Shown here piece by piece: positions 37,355-46,053 of a DNA stretch of 55,603 bases. Made by a program: the position numbers and the translations under genes. Under the pieces are notes generated by a model, which saw nothing but the letters and a program-made list of their open reading frames with translations, ran no database searches and had not been told where the DNA came from. Origin of the DNA: Oerskovia rustica (GTDB lineage Bacteria > Actinomycetota > Actinomycetes > Actinomycetales > Cellulomonadaceae). The stretch spans positions 33,289-88,891 of the forward strand of contig NZ_JACSQQ010000004.1 of NCBI RefSeq assembly GCF_014836555.1, in the 5' to 3' direction. How positions within the stretch are numbered: position 1 is the first letter of the stretch; each line of letters opens with the position of its first letter.

Positions 37355-37645
37355 ATGCGTCAGTACGAATTGATGATCATCCTCGACCCCGAGATCGAGG
37401 AGCGCACCGTTGCTCCGTCGCTCGACAAGTACCTGACGGTCATCAAGACCGACGGTGGCACTGTCGACAAGGTGGACATCTGGGGCCGTCGCCGCCTGTC
37501 CTTCGAGATCAACAAGAAGTCCGAGGGCATCTACGCCGTCGTCGACTTCACCTCGACGTCGGACACGGCCAAGGAGCTGGACCGTCAGCTCGGCCTCAAC
37601 GAGGTCGTCCTGCGCACGAAGGTCCTGCGCACCGACGCTCGCTGA
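37355..37645 (+). CDS. rpsF: 30S ribosomal protein S6
   Basis: 96-residue S6: [20 protein letters not shown], then [20 protein letters not shown]. Full family length. ATG at 37355 with GCAGGAGG upstream. First gene of rpsF-ssb-rpsR-rplI. Confidence 0.97.
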   Translation: MRQYELMIILDPEIEERTVAPSLDKYLTVIKTDGGTVDKVDIWGRRRLSFEINKKSEGIYAVVDFTSTSDTAKELDRQLGLNEVVLRTKVLRTDAR

Positions 37646-37793
37646 TCGCCTCGCACGTCTGACTTCCCTCGCGCCGTCCCGGTGCTCTGCGCGTCCTCAT
37701 GGGCGCCGTCAGTGGCACGTGGTGGGATGTCCGCGGACGGGGGTCATCCCCTTCGAAGTTTCTTCGATACGCAACGAACAATGAGGAGCTGGC

Positions 37794-38330
37794 ATGGCTG
37801 GTGAAACCGTCATCACGGTGGTCGGAAACCTGACCGGGGACCCGGAGCTTCGCTTCACCCCCGCAGGGGCTGCCGTCGCCAACTTCACCGTGGCGTCCAC
37901 GCCGCGCACCTTCGACCGCCAGAGCAACGAGTGGAAGGACGGCGACACGCTGTTCATGCGCTGCTCGATCTGGCGCGAGGCCGCGGAGAACGTCGCCGAG
38001 TCCTTGACCAAGGGCATGCGCGTGGTTGTTCAGGGCCGTCTGGTCCAGCGTTCGTACGAGACCCGCGAGGGGGAGAAGCGCACGGTCGTCGAGCTGCAGG
38101 TGGAGGAGATCGGTCCTTCCCTGAAGTACGCCTCCGCGAAGGTCACCCGGGCCCAGCGCTCGGGTGGCGGCAACTTCGGCGGTGGCGGCGGTTTCGGTGG
38201 CGGCGGCGCTTCGAGCGGCGGTGGTTTCAGCGCTTCCGGCGGTGGCCAGCAGAACAACGACGACCCGTGGGCCACGGCTGGCCCCGCGTCGTCGGGTGGG
38301 TCCTCGTTCTCGGACGAGCCCCCCTTCTAG
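37794..38330 (+). CDS. ssb: Single-stranded DNA-binding protein
   Basis: 178-residue SSB: an OB-fold (about 1-110; [20 protein letters not shown]) followed by a Gly/Gln-rich tail with Gly-Gly-Gly-Phe repeats and the acidic tip SFSDEPPF that binds partner proteins. ATG at 37794 with GAGGAG upstream. It lies 148 bp after rpsF in the S6 operon. Confidence 0.97.
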   Translation: MAGETVITVVGNLTGDPELRFTPAGAAVANFTVASTPRTFDRQSNEWKDGDTLFMRCSIWREAAENVAESLTKGMRVVVQGRLVQRSYETREGEKRTVVELQVEEIGPSLKYASAKVTRAQRSGGGNFGGGGGFGGGGASSGGGFSASGGGQQNNDDPWATAGPASSGGSSFSDEPPF

Positions 38331-38427
38331 TCACCGCTCACCCCAGACAAACCCTTCCCGGCAGGGCAGGTGCCCGACGACGGCACCCACCCCGGCCGGG
38401 GATAGCACCTTGTGAAGGAGCAACACC

Positions 38428-38664
38428 ATGGCGAAGCCAGTGGTGCGCAAGCCCAAGAAGAAGTCCAACCCCCTGAAGTCGGCGAAGATCGAGTCGGTCG
38501 ACTACAAGGACACGACCCTGCTGCGGAAGTTCATCTCCGACCGCGGGAAGATCCGTGCCCGTCGCGTGACCGGCGTCTCCGTCCAGGAGCAGCGTCAGAT
38601 CGCACGTGCCGTCAAGAACGCTCGCGAGATGGCGCTCCTGCCGTACTCGTCGTCCGCACGCTGA
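38428..38664 (+). CDS. rpsR: 30S ribosomal protein S18
   Basis: 78-residue basic S18 with [20 protein letters not shown] and [23 protein letters not shown] at 38428 preceded by AAGGAG. The S18 cysteines of the zinc-binding (C+) form are absent, so this is the zinc-independent (C-) type; other actinobacteria often carry both. Confidence 0.96.
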   Translation: MAKPVVRKPKKKSNPLKSAKIESVDYKDTTLLRKFISDRGKIRARRVTGVSVQEQRQIARAVKNAREMALLPYSSSAR

Positions 38665-38681
38665 TCGAGAGGGGATAGAAC

Positions 38682-39131
38682 ATGGCAAAGCTCATTCTGA
38701 CCCACGAGGTCACCGGCCTGGGCGAGCCCGGCGACGTGGTCGAGGTCAAGGACGGGTACGCCCGTAACTTCCTCGTGCCCCGTGGCCTGGCGACCGGATG
38801 GTCCAAGGGTGCCGAGTCGCAGATCTCTGCGATCCGCAAGGCTCGGAAGGCTCGCGAGATCGCGACGCTCGACGAGGCCAAGGCGACGCGCGACTCGCTG
38901 CAGTCGAAGCCTGTCGTCGTGCAGGCCAAGGCGGGCCAGGGCGGCCGTCTGTTCGGTGCCGTCACCACCGGTGACATCGCCGAGGCCGTGAAGGCTGCCG
39001 GCGGCCCGTCCGTCGACAAGCGCAAGATCGAGATCGGCCAGCCGATCAAGTCGACCGGTTCGTACACGGTCACCATCCGCCTGCACGCCGAGGTCTCGGC
39101 GAACATCGCGGTCAACGTGGTGGCTGCCTGA
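38682..39131 (+). CDS. rplI: 50S ribosomal protein L9
   Basis: 149-residue L9: [35 protein letters not shown], then the long helix and C-terminal domain. ATG at 38682 with GAGGGG upstream. Last gene of the operon. Confidence 0.97.
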   Translation: MAKLILTHEVTGLGEPGDVVEVKDGYARNFLVPRGLATGWSKGAESQISAIRKARKAREIATLDEAKATRDSLQSKPVVVQAKAGQGGRLFGAVTTGDIAEAVKAAGGPSVDKRKIEIGQPIKSTGSYTVTIRLHAEVSANIAVNVVAA

Positions 39132-39181
39132 TCGACTGATCGCCCCTGTCCCGTGAGGGATGGATGGATCGGAGATCTCAC

Positions 39182-39223
39182 CCGACGGCCCCGTCCCCTC
39201 TGCGGAGGGGGCCGGGCCGTCGG
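39182..39223 (+). terminator. Terminator of the rpsF operon
   Basis: Outer stem of 10 bp (CCGACGGCCC and its complement), inner stem CCCCTC/GAGGGG, TGCG loop. It lies 50 nt after the rplI stop. Confidence 0.85.
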
Positions 39224-39240
39224 CGTTCCGCTGGACCGCT

Positions 39241-39284
39241 CTGTCAGAACGAGCGTGGCCTCTGGGCCTCGCTCGTTCTGACAG
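39241..39284. terminator. Second long hairpin between rplI and the MATE gene
   Basis: Perfect 15-bp outer stem (from CTGTCAGAACGAGC to its complement) with an inner GGCC/GGCC stem; 44 nt in all. It lies 7 nt from the MATE stop on the minus strand, so it probably terminates the MATE transcript and shields both sides. Confidence 0.8.
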
Positions 39285-39290
39285 GTCCGT

Positions 39291-40766
39291 TCACGCCCCG
39301 GTGACCATCCACCGGTCGCTGCGCGCACGCAGCCCCGTGGTCAGGGCGCGCGCCGCCATGAAGACCCCCGCGAAGGCCGCCCACAACCACGCGAGGCCCG
39401 CGGCGCCGTCGGGCGCGAGAGCCCGGACCGCCAGCGCGAACGGCACGTACACGACGAACGTGACCATGCCCGCCCACGCGAGGTAGCGGCCGTCCCCGGC
39501 GCCGATGAGCACGCCGTCCAGGACGAACACCCACCCCGCCATGGGCAGCAGCAGGCCGCACACGGCCATGCCGAGGGCGACGGCCGTGCGGACGTCGGGG
39601 TCGGACGTGAAGAACAGCGCGAACCACCAGCCGCCCACGGCCATCACGAGGCCCAGCGATGCGCCCGCGCCGACGCCCCACTGGAGCGTGCGGCGCAAGA
39701 CCGAACGGACGTGCGACCGGTCACCCGCGCCCAGGCCGTGGCCCACGAGGGCCTGCGCGGCGATCGCGAGGGCGTCGAGCGCGAACGCCGCGAGCCCCCA
39801 CACCGATGCGACCACCTGGTAGCCCGCGAGCGTGACCTCGCCGAGCCCGGTCGCGACGAAGACCGTCAGGAGGATCGCGAGGCGCAGCGAGAGCGTGCGG
39901 ACGAACAGCGGCGCGCCCGCACGCGCGTTGGACCAGATGCCGCCCGCGGCGGGGCGCAGCGACGCGCCCTCGCGTCGGGCACCACGCACGACGACGACGC
40001 CGAGCACCGCGCCCATGGTGAGCTGCGCGACGGCCGTCCCGATGCCCGAGCCCGCGATCCCCAGTCCCACGCCGTACACGAGGACGACGTTGAGGACCGC
40101 GTTGAACGTCGCGCCGCCCGCGGCGACGTAGAGGGGCGTGCGGGTGTCCTGCAGGCCGCGCAGCACGCCCGTGGACGCCAGGACGACGAGCATGCCCGGA
40201 AGACCCAGGCCCGACCACCGCAGGTACACCAGCGCGTGCTCGGCGACCTCGCCCGTGCCGCCCATCGCGCCGATCGCCCAGCCACCCCCTATCCACAGGG
40301 TCGCCGCGAGCACCAGGCCCAGGCCCAGCGCGAGCCACATGCCGTCGATCCCCGACTGGAGGGCTTCGCGACGATGGCCCGCGCCGATGCGCCGGGCCAC
40401 GGCCGCGGTGGTCGCGTACGCCAGGAAGACGCACAGCCCCACGAGGGTCAGCAGGACCGTGGAGGCCAGGGAGAGCCCGGCCAGCTCGGCCGTCCCCAGG
40501 TGCCCGACGACGGCGCTGTCCACGAGCACGAAGATCGGCTCCGCGACGAGCGCCCCCAGGGCAGGGACCGCGAGGGCCAGGATCTGCTTGTCGATGAGAC
40601 GACGGCTCGGGGGAGCGTCGCCTGTGGACGACGGCGGCCGGTGCGGTCCCTCCTCGGGGGCCGGGGAGCGGCCCTCGGGTGAACGGGGTGAACGATCGGC
40701 GTCGGTGGGCTGACCGGGAGCAGGCTGGCGTGCGTTCGGCGTGTCGCCGGAATTTCTTTCGTCCAC
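39291..40766 (-). CDS. MATE family efflux transporter (DinF-like)
   Basis: Cation-coupled multidrug and toxin extrusion protein, 12 TM segments. The 491-residue product has an extended polar N-terminus (about 45 residues), then DKQILALAVPALGALVAEPI, VDSAVVGHLGTAELAGLSLA and GVLRGLQDTRTPLY, typical of the DinF group. I chose GTG 40766 (MDERNSGDTP); ATG 40796 is also possible and neither has a strong ribosome site. Upstream is the DnaA-box-like cluster shared with dnaB. Substrate unknown. Confidence 0.88.
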   Translation of the reverse strand: MDERNSGDTPNARQPAPGQPTDADRSPRSPEGRSPAPEEGPHRPPSSTGDAPPSRRLIDKQILALAVPALGALVAEPIFVLVDSAVVGHLGTAELAGLSLASTVLLTLVGLCVFLAYATTAAVARRIGAGHRREALQSGIDGMWLALGLGLVLAATLWIGGGWAIGAMGGTGEVAEHALVYLRWSGLGLPGMLVVLASTGVLRGLQDTRTPLYVAAGGATFNAVLNVVLVYGVGLGIAGSGIGTAVAQLTMGAVLGVVVVRGARREGASLRPAAGGIWSNARAGAPLFVRTLSLRLAILLTVFVATGLGEVTLAGYQVVASVWGLAAFALDALAIAAQALVGHGLGAGDRSHVRSVLRRTLQWGVGAGASLGLVMAVGGWWFALFFTSDPDVRTAVALGMAVCGLLLPMAGWVFVLDGVLIGAGDGRYLAWAGMVTFVVYVPFALAVRALAPDGAAGLAWLWAAFAGVFMAARALTTGLRARSDRWMVTGA

Positions 40767-41094
40767 ACCCCTGAGCCTAGTGAACAGGCTGCTCATGGAC
40801 GTGTACAGGGGACAACTCGTCAGTTGTCCACATGGTTGTCCACATGCCTGTGAACAGGCTGGCGGGGTCTGTCCACAGGCTGTCCACACCTCTGTGAACA
40901 GGGTCGTTTGCGGGGGATGGAAGCGCGATCTACTGTCGCTGAGTCGTGCATGCTCGGGCCTACGGACGGTCGACGGTGCAGCACCACACGACACCCCTCG
41001 ACGACGCGGGCTCAGGACGTGTCGGTGGGCCGGAGTAGAACAGATGTGCGACGCAGGACGATACCCGGCCATGCCGGGGGAGTGAGGGGCCCGC
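40767..41094. promoter_or_regulatory. Divergent MATE/dnaB spacer with DnaA-box-like cluster
   Basis: 328-bp non-coding spacer. Within 40824-40888 lie two exact TTGTCCACA (40824-40832, 40836-40844; 12 bp apart) and two CTGTCCACA (40869-40877, 40880-40888; 11 bp apart), all on the + strand. TGTGAACAG at 40850-40858 and about 40893 adds weaker similarity. The dnaB start follows 206 nt after the last box. This spacing and density resemble oriC, but no other origin feature is here. DnaA regulation of dnaB or DnaA titration is inferred. Confidence 0.7.
40824..40888 (+). promoter_or_regulatory. Cluster of four DnaA-box-like nonamers
   Basis: Two exact TTGTCCACA and two CTGTCCACA in one orientation within 65 bp, at 11-12 bp spacing within each pair. 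Outside oriC this is the densest group in the window. Confidence 0.75.
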
Positions 41095-43752
41095 ATGTCG
41101 ATCGACGAGCTCGAGTCGAGCTTCGGACCACCCGCAGGCAGCGGCGGTCCCGGGTTCGACCGCACCCCGCCGCAGGACATCGCGGCCGAGCAGAGCGTCC
41201 TCGGCGGCATGCTCCTGTCCAAGGACGCCATCGCGGACGTGATCGAGCAGATCCGCGGCACCGACTTCTACAAGCCGGCGCACGAGTCGATCTACGACGT
41301 CATCATCGACCTCTACGGCCGTGGCGAGCCCGCCGACGCCATCACGGTCGTCGCCGAGCTCACGCGCCGCGGCGAGCTGGGCCGGATCGGCGGCGCGCCC
41401 TACATCCACGACCTCATGGCCATGGTCCCCACCGCGGCCAACGCCGGCTACTACGCGCGCATCGTGCGCGAGCGGGCCGTGCTGCGCCGCCTCGTCGAGG
41501 CCGGGACCCGCATCGTCCAGCTCGGCTACGCGACCGACGGCGGCGACGTCGACGACGTCGTGAACAACGCGCAGGCCGAGGTCTACGCCGTCACCGAGCG
41601 ACGCACCGCCGAGGACTACATCGTCCTGGGCGAGGTCATCGGCGGGACCGTCGACGAGATCGAGGCCGCCGGGCACCGCGGCGAAGGCATGGTGGGGGTC
41701 CCGACGGGGTTCGCCGACCTCGACCGGCTGACCAACGGGCTGCACCCCGGGCAGATGATCGTGATCGCGGCACGTCCGGCGATCGGCAAGTCGACGCTGG
41801 GAATCGATATTGTTAGGAGTGCTTCCATAAAGCACAACATGACGTCCGTCGTGTTCTCGCTCGAGATGAGCCGCAACGAGATCACGATGCGTCTGTTGGC
41901 CGCCGAGGCACGCATCCACCTGCAGAAGATGCGCAACGGCTCCATGGGGGAGGACGACTGGCAGAAGCTTGCCGGCACCATGGGCAAGATCTCCGAGGCG
42001 CCGCTCTTCATCGACGACTCGCCCAACATGTCGCTCATGGAGATCCGCGCCAAGTGCCGCCGGCTCAAGCAGAAGCACGACCTCAAGCTCGTCGTGATCG
42101 ACTACCTCCAGCTCATGACGTCGGGCAAGCGCGTCGAGTCCCGACAGCAGGAGGTCTCCGAGTTCTCCCGTGCGCTCAAGCTCCTCGCAAAGGAGCTCGA
42201 GGTCCCGGTCATCGCGATCTCGCAGCTGAACCGTGGTGCAGAGCAGCGCACGGACAAGAAGCCCGCGATGAGCGACCTGCGTGAGTCGGGCTGCCTCACC
42301 GAGGACACCAAGATCCTGCGAGCGGACACGGGCGCCGAGACCACGATGGGCGAGCTCTACGCGCTCGGTGCCAAGGACGTGCCCGTGTGGGCGCTCAACG
42401 AGCGCCTCCAGTACGTGCGACGCCACCTCACGCACGTGTTCCCCACCGGGACGCGCGAGACGTTCCGCCTCAAGCTGGCCTCGGGCAAGGAGATCAGCGC
42501 GACCGCGAACCACCCGTTCCTCACCTACGAGGGCTGGACGCCGCTGGGCGAGCTGCAGGTGGGCTCGCGCCTCGGCGTTCCGCGCCACGTCCCCGGCCCG
42601 GAGCAGAACGTCGCGTGGGACGACCGCAAGGTCGTCATGCTCGCCCACATGTTGGGCGACGGCTCGTTCGTCAAGCGTCAACCCATCCGCTACGCGTCGA
42701 TCGACGAGAAGAACCTCGCGGTCGTCTCGGAGGCCGCGGGTGCCTTCGGTATCACCCCGATCCGCGACGAGTACGCGGTCGCCCGCTGCACCACGCTGCG
42801 GCTCCCCGCGCCGTACCGGCTCGCCCGGGGCAAGCGGAACCCCGTGGCCGAGTGGCTCGACGACCTGGGTCTCTTCGGGGCGCGGAGCCACGAGAAGTTC
42901 GTGCCCTCGACCGTGTTCCACCTGCCGAAGGAGCAGATCGCGCTCTTCGTCCGGCACATCTGGGCGACCGACGGTTCGGTGACCGTCAACGCGAACGGCC
43001 GCAGCGGCCGCATCTACTACGCCTCGACCTCACGACAGCTCGTCGACGGACTGTCCCGCCTGCTGCTGCGCTTCGGCATCTCCACCCGCCTGCGGACGGC
43101 CACCCCCAAGGGCGCGTACCGGACCGGGTACACGCTCGACATCTCCGGCGTGGACGACCAGCGGCGCTTCCTCCAGGAGATCGGGGTCCACGGTCAGCGC
43201 GGGGCCGCCGCCGAGCGGCTCCTCGAGATCATCCGGGACACCCGCGCGAACACCGACGTCGACACCGTGCCGCGCCAGGTGTGGGACGACGTCCGTGTGC
43301 TCCTCGAGGAGCGCGGCATGTCGCACCGGAAGTTCGCCGAGGCCATGGGGACGCAGTACAGCGGGAGCACGATGTTCAAGGCGTCTCCCTCACGGCAGCG
43401 TCTCGGGAAGATCGCGGACGTCCTCGGCGGCGAGGAGCTCGAGATCATGGCGGTCAACGACCTGTTGTGGGACGAGGTCGTGTCGATCACCCCCGAGGGC
43501 GAGAAGCCGGTCTACGACGCGACCGTCGTCGGGACCCACAACTTCGTCGCCAACGGCATCGCCGTCCACAACAGCATCGAGCAGGACGCCGACATGGTCA
43601 TCCTGCTCCACCGCGAGGACGCCTATGAGAAGGAGTCCCCGCGAGCCGGCGAGGCCGACCTGATCGTCGCCAAGCACCGTAACGGCCCCACCGACACGAT
43701 CACCGTGGCGTTCCAGGGGCACTACGCGCGGTTCGTGGACATGCAGGTCTGA
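41095..43752 (+). CDS. dnaB: Replicative DNA helicase DnaB, interrupted by an intein
   Basis: Hexameric replicative helicase translated as an 885-residue precursor. The N-terminal domain (PPQDIAAEQSVLGGMLLSKD) and RecA-like core with Walker A RPAIGKST (about 227-234) and VIDYLQLMTS precede an intein at residues 400-826. The C-terminal extein resumes SIEQDADMVILLHREDAYEK. The spliced product is 458 residues, normal for DnaB. ATG at 41095 with GGGGAGTGAGGGG upstream. Insertion is in the SDLRESG/SIEQD loop, a site known to carry inteins in other DnaB proteins. Codons just after Walker A (41800-41832) are unlike the rest of the gene. Splicing must work for viability; this is inferred. Confidence 0.96.
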   Translation: MSIDELESSFGPPAGSGGPGFDRTPPQDIAAEQSVLGGMLLSKDAIADVIEQIRGTDFYKPAHESIYDVIIDLYGRGEPADAITVVAELTRRGELGRIGGAPYIHDLMAMVPTAANAGYYARIVRERAVLRRLVEAGTRIVQLGYATDGGDVDDVVNNAQAEVYAVTERRTAEDYIVLGEVIGGTVDEIEAAGHRGEGMVGVPTGFADLDRLTNGLHPGQMIVIAARPAIGKSTLGIDIVRSASIKHNMTSVVFSLEMSRNEITMRLLAAEARIHLQKMRNGSMGEDDWQKLAGTMGKISEAPLFIDDSPNMSLMEIRAKCRRLKQKHDLKLVVIDYLQLMTSGKRVESRQQEVSEFSRALKLLAKELEVPVIAISQLNRGAEQRTDKKPAMSDLRESGCLTEDTKILRADTGAETTMGELYALGAKDVPVWALNERLQYVRRHLTHVFPTGTRETFRLKLASGKEISATANHPFLTYEGWTPLGELQVGSRLGVPRHVPGPEQNVAWDDRKVVMLAHMLGDGSFVKRQPIRYASIDEKNLAVVSEAAGAFGITPIRDEYAVARCTTLRLPAPYRLARGKRNPVAEWLDDLGLFGARSHEKFVPSTVFHLPKEQIALFVRHIWATDGSVTVNANGRSGRIYYASTSRQLVDGLSRLLLRFGISTRLRTATPKGAYRTGYTLDISGVDDQRRFLQEIGVHGQRGAAAERLLEIIRDTRANTDVDTVPRQVWDDVRVLLEERGMSHRKFAEAMGTQYSGSTMFKASPSRQRLGKIADVLGGEELEIMAVNDLLWDEVVSITPEGEKPVYDATVVGTHNFVANGIAVHNSIEQDADMVILLHREDAYEKESPRAGEADLIVAKHRNGPTDTITVAFQGHYARFVDMQV
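42292..43572 (+). mobile_element. DnaB intein with LAGLIDADG homing endonuclease
   Basis: In-frame insertion of 427 residues (dnaB residues 400-826). It starts with the splicing Cys (CLTEDTKIL) and has block B TANHPFLT (470-477; H473). It ends in GTHNFVANGIAVHN with penultimate His825 and Asn826, followed by Ser827 of the extein. Two LAGLIDADG-like blocks are seen: LAHMLGDGSF (D522) and HIWATDGSV (D626), so a homing endonuclease domain may be functional. A stretch near 740-790 (SHRKFAEAMGTQYSGSTMF) looks like a helix-turn-helix. Confidence 0.96.
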
Positions 43753-43904
43753 CGCTGTTGTATCCGACGGTGGGCACCAAACCAGGATTTCGCGCGTCGT
43801 TCGGTGCTCACACTCCTCGGTGACGTGCAGCTCGTAGCTGCCTTCGTCCGACATGCCGACGCGGGTGCCTTCAGTCAAAGGTGACGAGGCTGCCGCGGGC
43901 CTCC
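43753..43904. other. dnaB / DHA2 convergent spacer
   Basis: 152 bp between the converging dnaB and DHA2 genes. No strong hairpin or gene is obvious; it marks the junction between core genes and the accessory block. Confidence 0.4.
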
Positions 43905-45284
43905 TCATGCGCGGGTCAACGACCGGGCCAGGACGGCCGCTGCGAGTGCGAGCGCTACGAGCACGGCGCCCACCTGGTGGAACGCGGCGAGTGCCGCACC
44001 GCTGTGTGCGCCCGTCGCGACCATCGAGCCGAGGATGCCTACTCCGACCGCACCGCCGAGCCGCTGGGTGATGTTGTAGAGCGTGTTGCCGTCGGCAAGG
44101 TCGCTCTCGCCGAGTGGTGCGAGGAAGGCGGCGAGGAGCGGCGTCGTGACGAATCCCGCGGCGAGGGCGCGGCCGCACAGCATGATCGCGGTGACCCACA
44201 ACGGTGTGTCGTCCGTGAGCAGCAGCATCACGCCACTCGACGCGGCGAGCGCGGCGAACCCGAGCGTCACCAGGGTCCGCAGTGGGATGTGTGTCGAGAT
44301 GCGCTGACCTAGTGCAGTTCCCAGGCCCATGACGATGCCCTGGGGGATCAGGGCGAGCCCCGTGGCGAGAGCGGTGTGCCCTTGCACCTGCTGGGTGAAC
44401 ACCGGTATCAGGAACACGGTCCCGAAGGCGATGACCGAGGCGAGCACCTGAAGCACCAGCGCGAGGAGCGACTGACTGCTTCGGATGACGTCGAGACGTA
44501 CCGGCGGGTCCTTTCGCCGGGACGCGGTTCTGACGTACGCGGCGAGCAGCCCGATCCCTGCGACGACCAATGACAGCGGTGCGGGGCTGCCCCATCCACT
44601 GGCGGAGCCGCGCGTGGCCCCGAGGAGCGTGGTCACCAGACCGGCCGACAGCAAGAGGAACCCGATCGGGTCGAACCGGGCCTCGGCCCGTGCCCGCGTT
44701 CCGAGGTGGCGCAGGCGCAGCGCGAGCAGCAGTCCGGCCGCGCCCACCGGTACGTTGACCAGGAAGACCCACCGCCACCCTCCGGCGCCGATCAGAAGGC
44801 CTCCGAGCGACGGTCCGAGGGCGGGAGCAAGGAACAGCACCACGGCGGCGGAGACCGGGACCTTGCCACCGCTCAGGCCGTCCTTGCCCATCAGGATGCT
44901 CAGTGCCAGCGGGACCAGGGGAGCGCCGACAAAGCCCTGCACGACCCGAGCGGTGACGAGCAGCTCGATGCTCGGGGCCACGGCGCACACGGCAGAGGTG
45001 GCGACGAACAGCGCCATGCTGACCAGGTAGACACGCATCGTGCCGAAGCGGCGTGAGGCGTACGCGGTCAGTGCCAGTCCTACTGCGAGGGACAACAGAT
45101 ACCCGGAGACGACCCAGTGGACCGTGTCGAGCCCGGCGCGGAGGTCTTGGGCGATGTCCGGTACCGCGACGTTGACGATGCTCGAGTCGAGCATGCTGAG
45201 TGACGGGCCGATGAGCAGTCCATAGCGTGCTGCTCGCCCGATCCTCGTGGCACCGGGGCGTGTGTCCGCGCCGTCGACGGTCAC
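43905..45284 (-). CDS. DHA2-family MFS efflux transporter coupled to PadR
   Basis: 459-residue 14-TM-type exporter. Motifs: SLSMLDSSIVNVAVPDIAQD, VTARVVQGFVGAPLVPLALS and LFLAPALGPSLGGLLI (motif C). I chose GTG at 45284 because it overlaps the stop of the upstream padR gene (GTGA). The regulator likely controls it. Substrate unknown; drug export is inferred from family. Confidence 0.9.
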   Translation of the reverse strand: MTVDGADTRPGATRIGRAARYGLLIGPSLSMLDSSIVNVAVPDIAQDLRAGLDTVHWVVSGYLLSLAVGLALTAYASRRFGTMRVYLVSMALFVATSAVCAVAPSIELLVTARVVQGFVGAPLVPLALSILMGKDGLSGGKVPVSAAVVLFLAPALGPSLGGLLIGAGGWRWVFLVNVPVGAAGLLLALRLRHLGTRARAEARFDPIGFLLLSAGLVTTLLGATRGSASGWGSPAPLSLVVAGIGLLAAYVRTASRRKDPPVRLDVIRSSQSLLALVLQVLASVIAFGTVFLIPVFTQQVQGHTALATGLALIPQGIVMGLGTALGQRISTHIPLRTLVTLGFAALAASSGVMLLLTDDTPLWVTAIMLCGRALAAGFVTTPLLAAFLAPLGESDLADGNTLYNITQRLGGAVGVGILGSMVATGAHSGAALAAFHQVGAVLVALALAAAVLARSLTRA

Positions 45285-45799
45285 GACCGTTCCGCCTCGT
45301 TGCGCAGGTCGTCGAGCCAGCGCAGCTCCTGGGTGAGGCGATCGACGAGTTGTTCCTGTGCGCGGCGCCGCCATGGCAGGGCCGGGTCCCGCGGGGCCTC
45401 GGCCAGGAGGCCCCGGACCTGAGAGAGTGCGTGCTCGACGATCTGCCGTCGCACTCCCAGGACGCCGAGGCGCGACGGTACCGGGAGCTCGTCGAAGAAG
45501 CTGACGCGGAGCAAGAACTCCTCGTCGTCGCTCGCCAGCTCGCGCGGCAGTGTGGACACGAGGTCGTGGAGCATGCCGCGGCCGGTCTCGGTGATGGCGT
45601 AGACGTTGCGCGCCGGGCGCCCTTCCTGCTGCTCGACAGACTTGGTCACCGCTCCGTCGCGCTCCAGCTGCTTGAGGGCCGGGTAGAGCGAGTTGTTGTT
45701 GACCGGCGCGATCGACGGGCGCCGTATCCGGCTCTTGAGCTCGTAGCCGTGGGCCGGGCCGTTCCGCAGGACACTCAGGGCGTAGATCTTGATCGTCAC
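45281..45799 (-). CDS. PadR family transcriptional regulator of the adjacent efflux gene
   Basis: 172-residue winged-helix protein: MTIKIYALSVLRNGPAHGYE, then NNSLYPALKQLERDGAV and YAITETGRGML, PadR signatures, then a helical C-terminal region. GTG at 45799. The palindrome at 45801-45830 begins 2 bp upstream of the start and overlaps the likely promoter. Ligand-released repression of the DHA2 pump is the usual logic for this pairing (inferred). Confidence 0.9.
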   Translation of the reverse strand: MTIKIYALSVLRNGPAHGYELKSRIRRPSIAPVNNNSLYPALKQLERDGAVTKSVEQQEGRPARNVYAITETGRGMLHDLVSTLPRELASDDEEFLLRVSFFDELPVPSRLGVLGVRRQIVEHALSQVRGLLAEAPRDPALPWRRRAQEQLVDRLTQELRWLDDLRNEAERS

Positions 45800-45800
45800 T

Positions 45801-45830
45801 CGTCCAATCTAACCTAGGTTAGCCTGGACG
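45801..45830. promoter_or_regulatory. PadR operator palindrome
   Basis: Perfect 14-bp palindrome CTAACCTAGGTTAG at 45809-45822, flanked by outer complementary arms CGTCCA (45801-45806) and TGGACG (45825-45830). It touches the padR start codon, so a bound repressor would block transcription start. The TAGGTT-like -10 inside it suggests a near-leaderless mRNA. Confidence 0.75.
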
Positions 45831-46053
45831 ATTACCGCGAGCCGCTCGTGCATCCCGCGGCGTACACCCCCGTCTCGCGCAGCCACGCCCGCTCCGACAC
45901 CGACGAGCAGGCCGACGACCCTGAACAGCGCCGGGCCGTAGACGATCCGCGCCCGGTCACCGAGGTGCGCTGCGCCGTCGGGCACGCGCAGCACGCGCCG
46001 AAGAGCAGGGTCGCCACCTCGGGGCTGGCTGCAGCGCTCGGATCGGCAGGTTG
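45831..46053. other. Spacer, possible gene remnant
   Basis: About 220 bp with no recognisable intact gene. A minus-strand frame (45809-45994) reads ARIVYGPALFRVVGLLVGVG, one hydrophobic segment, and may be a remnant of a small membrane protein. It is too short and unconserved to call. Confidence 0.25.

Noticed and set aside
40767-41094. A second replication origin
   Set aside because: Only box-like sequences are present; no dnaA/dnaN context and no obvious unwinding element. A regulatory or titration role is simpler.
43753-43904. Short minus-strand peptide frame beginning MSDEGSYELHVTEE
   Set aside because: It runs into antisense dnaB, has no family match that I recognise, and no clear ribosome site.
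45809-45994. 61-codon minus-strand frame between the PadR gene and the chimeric gene
   Set aside because: It has one hydrophobic stretch but no recognised family or ribosome site; kept only as a possible remnant in the spacer entry.
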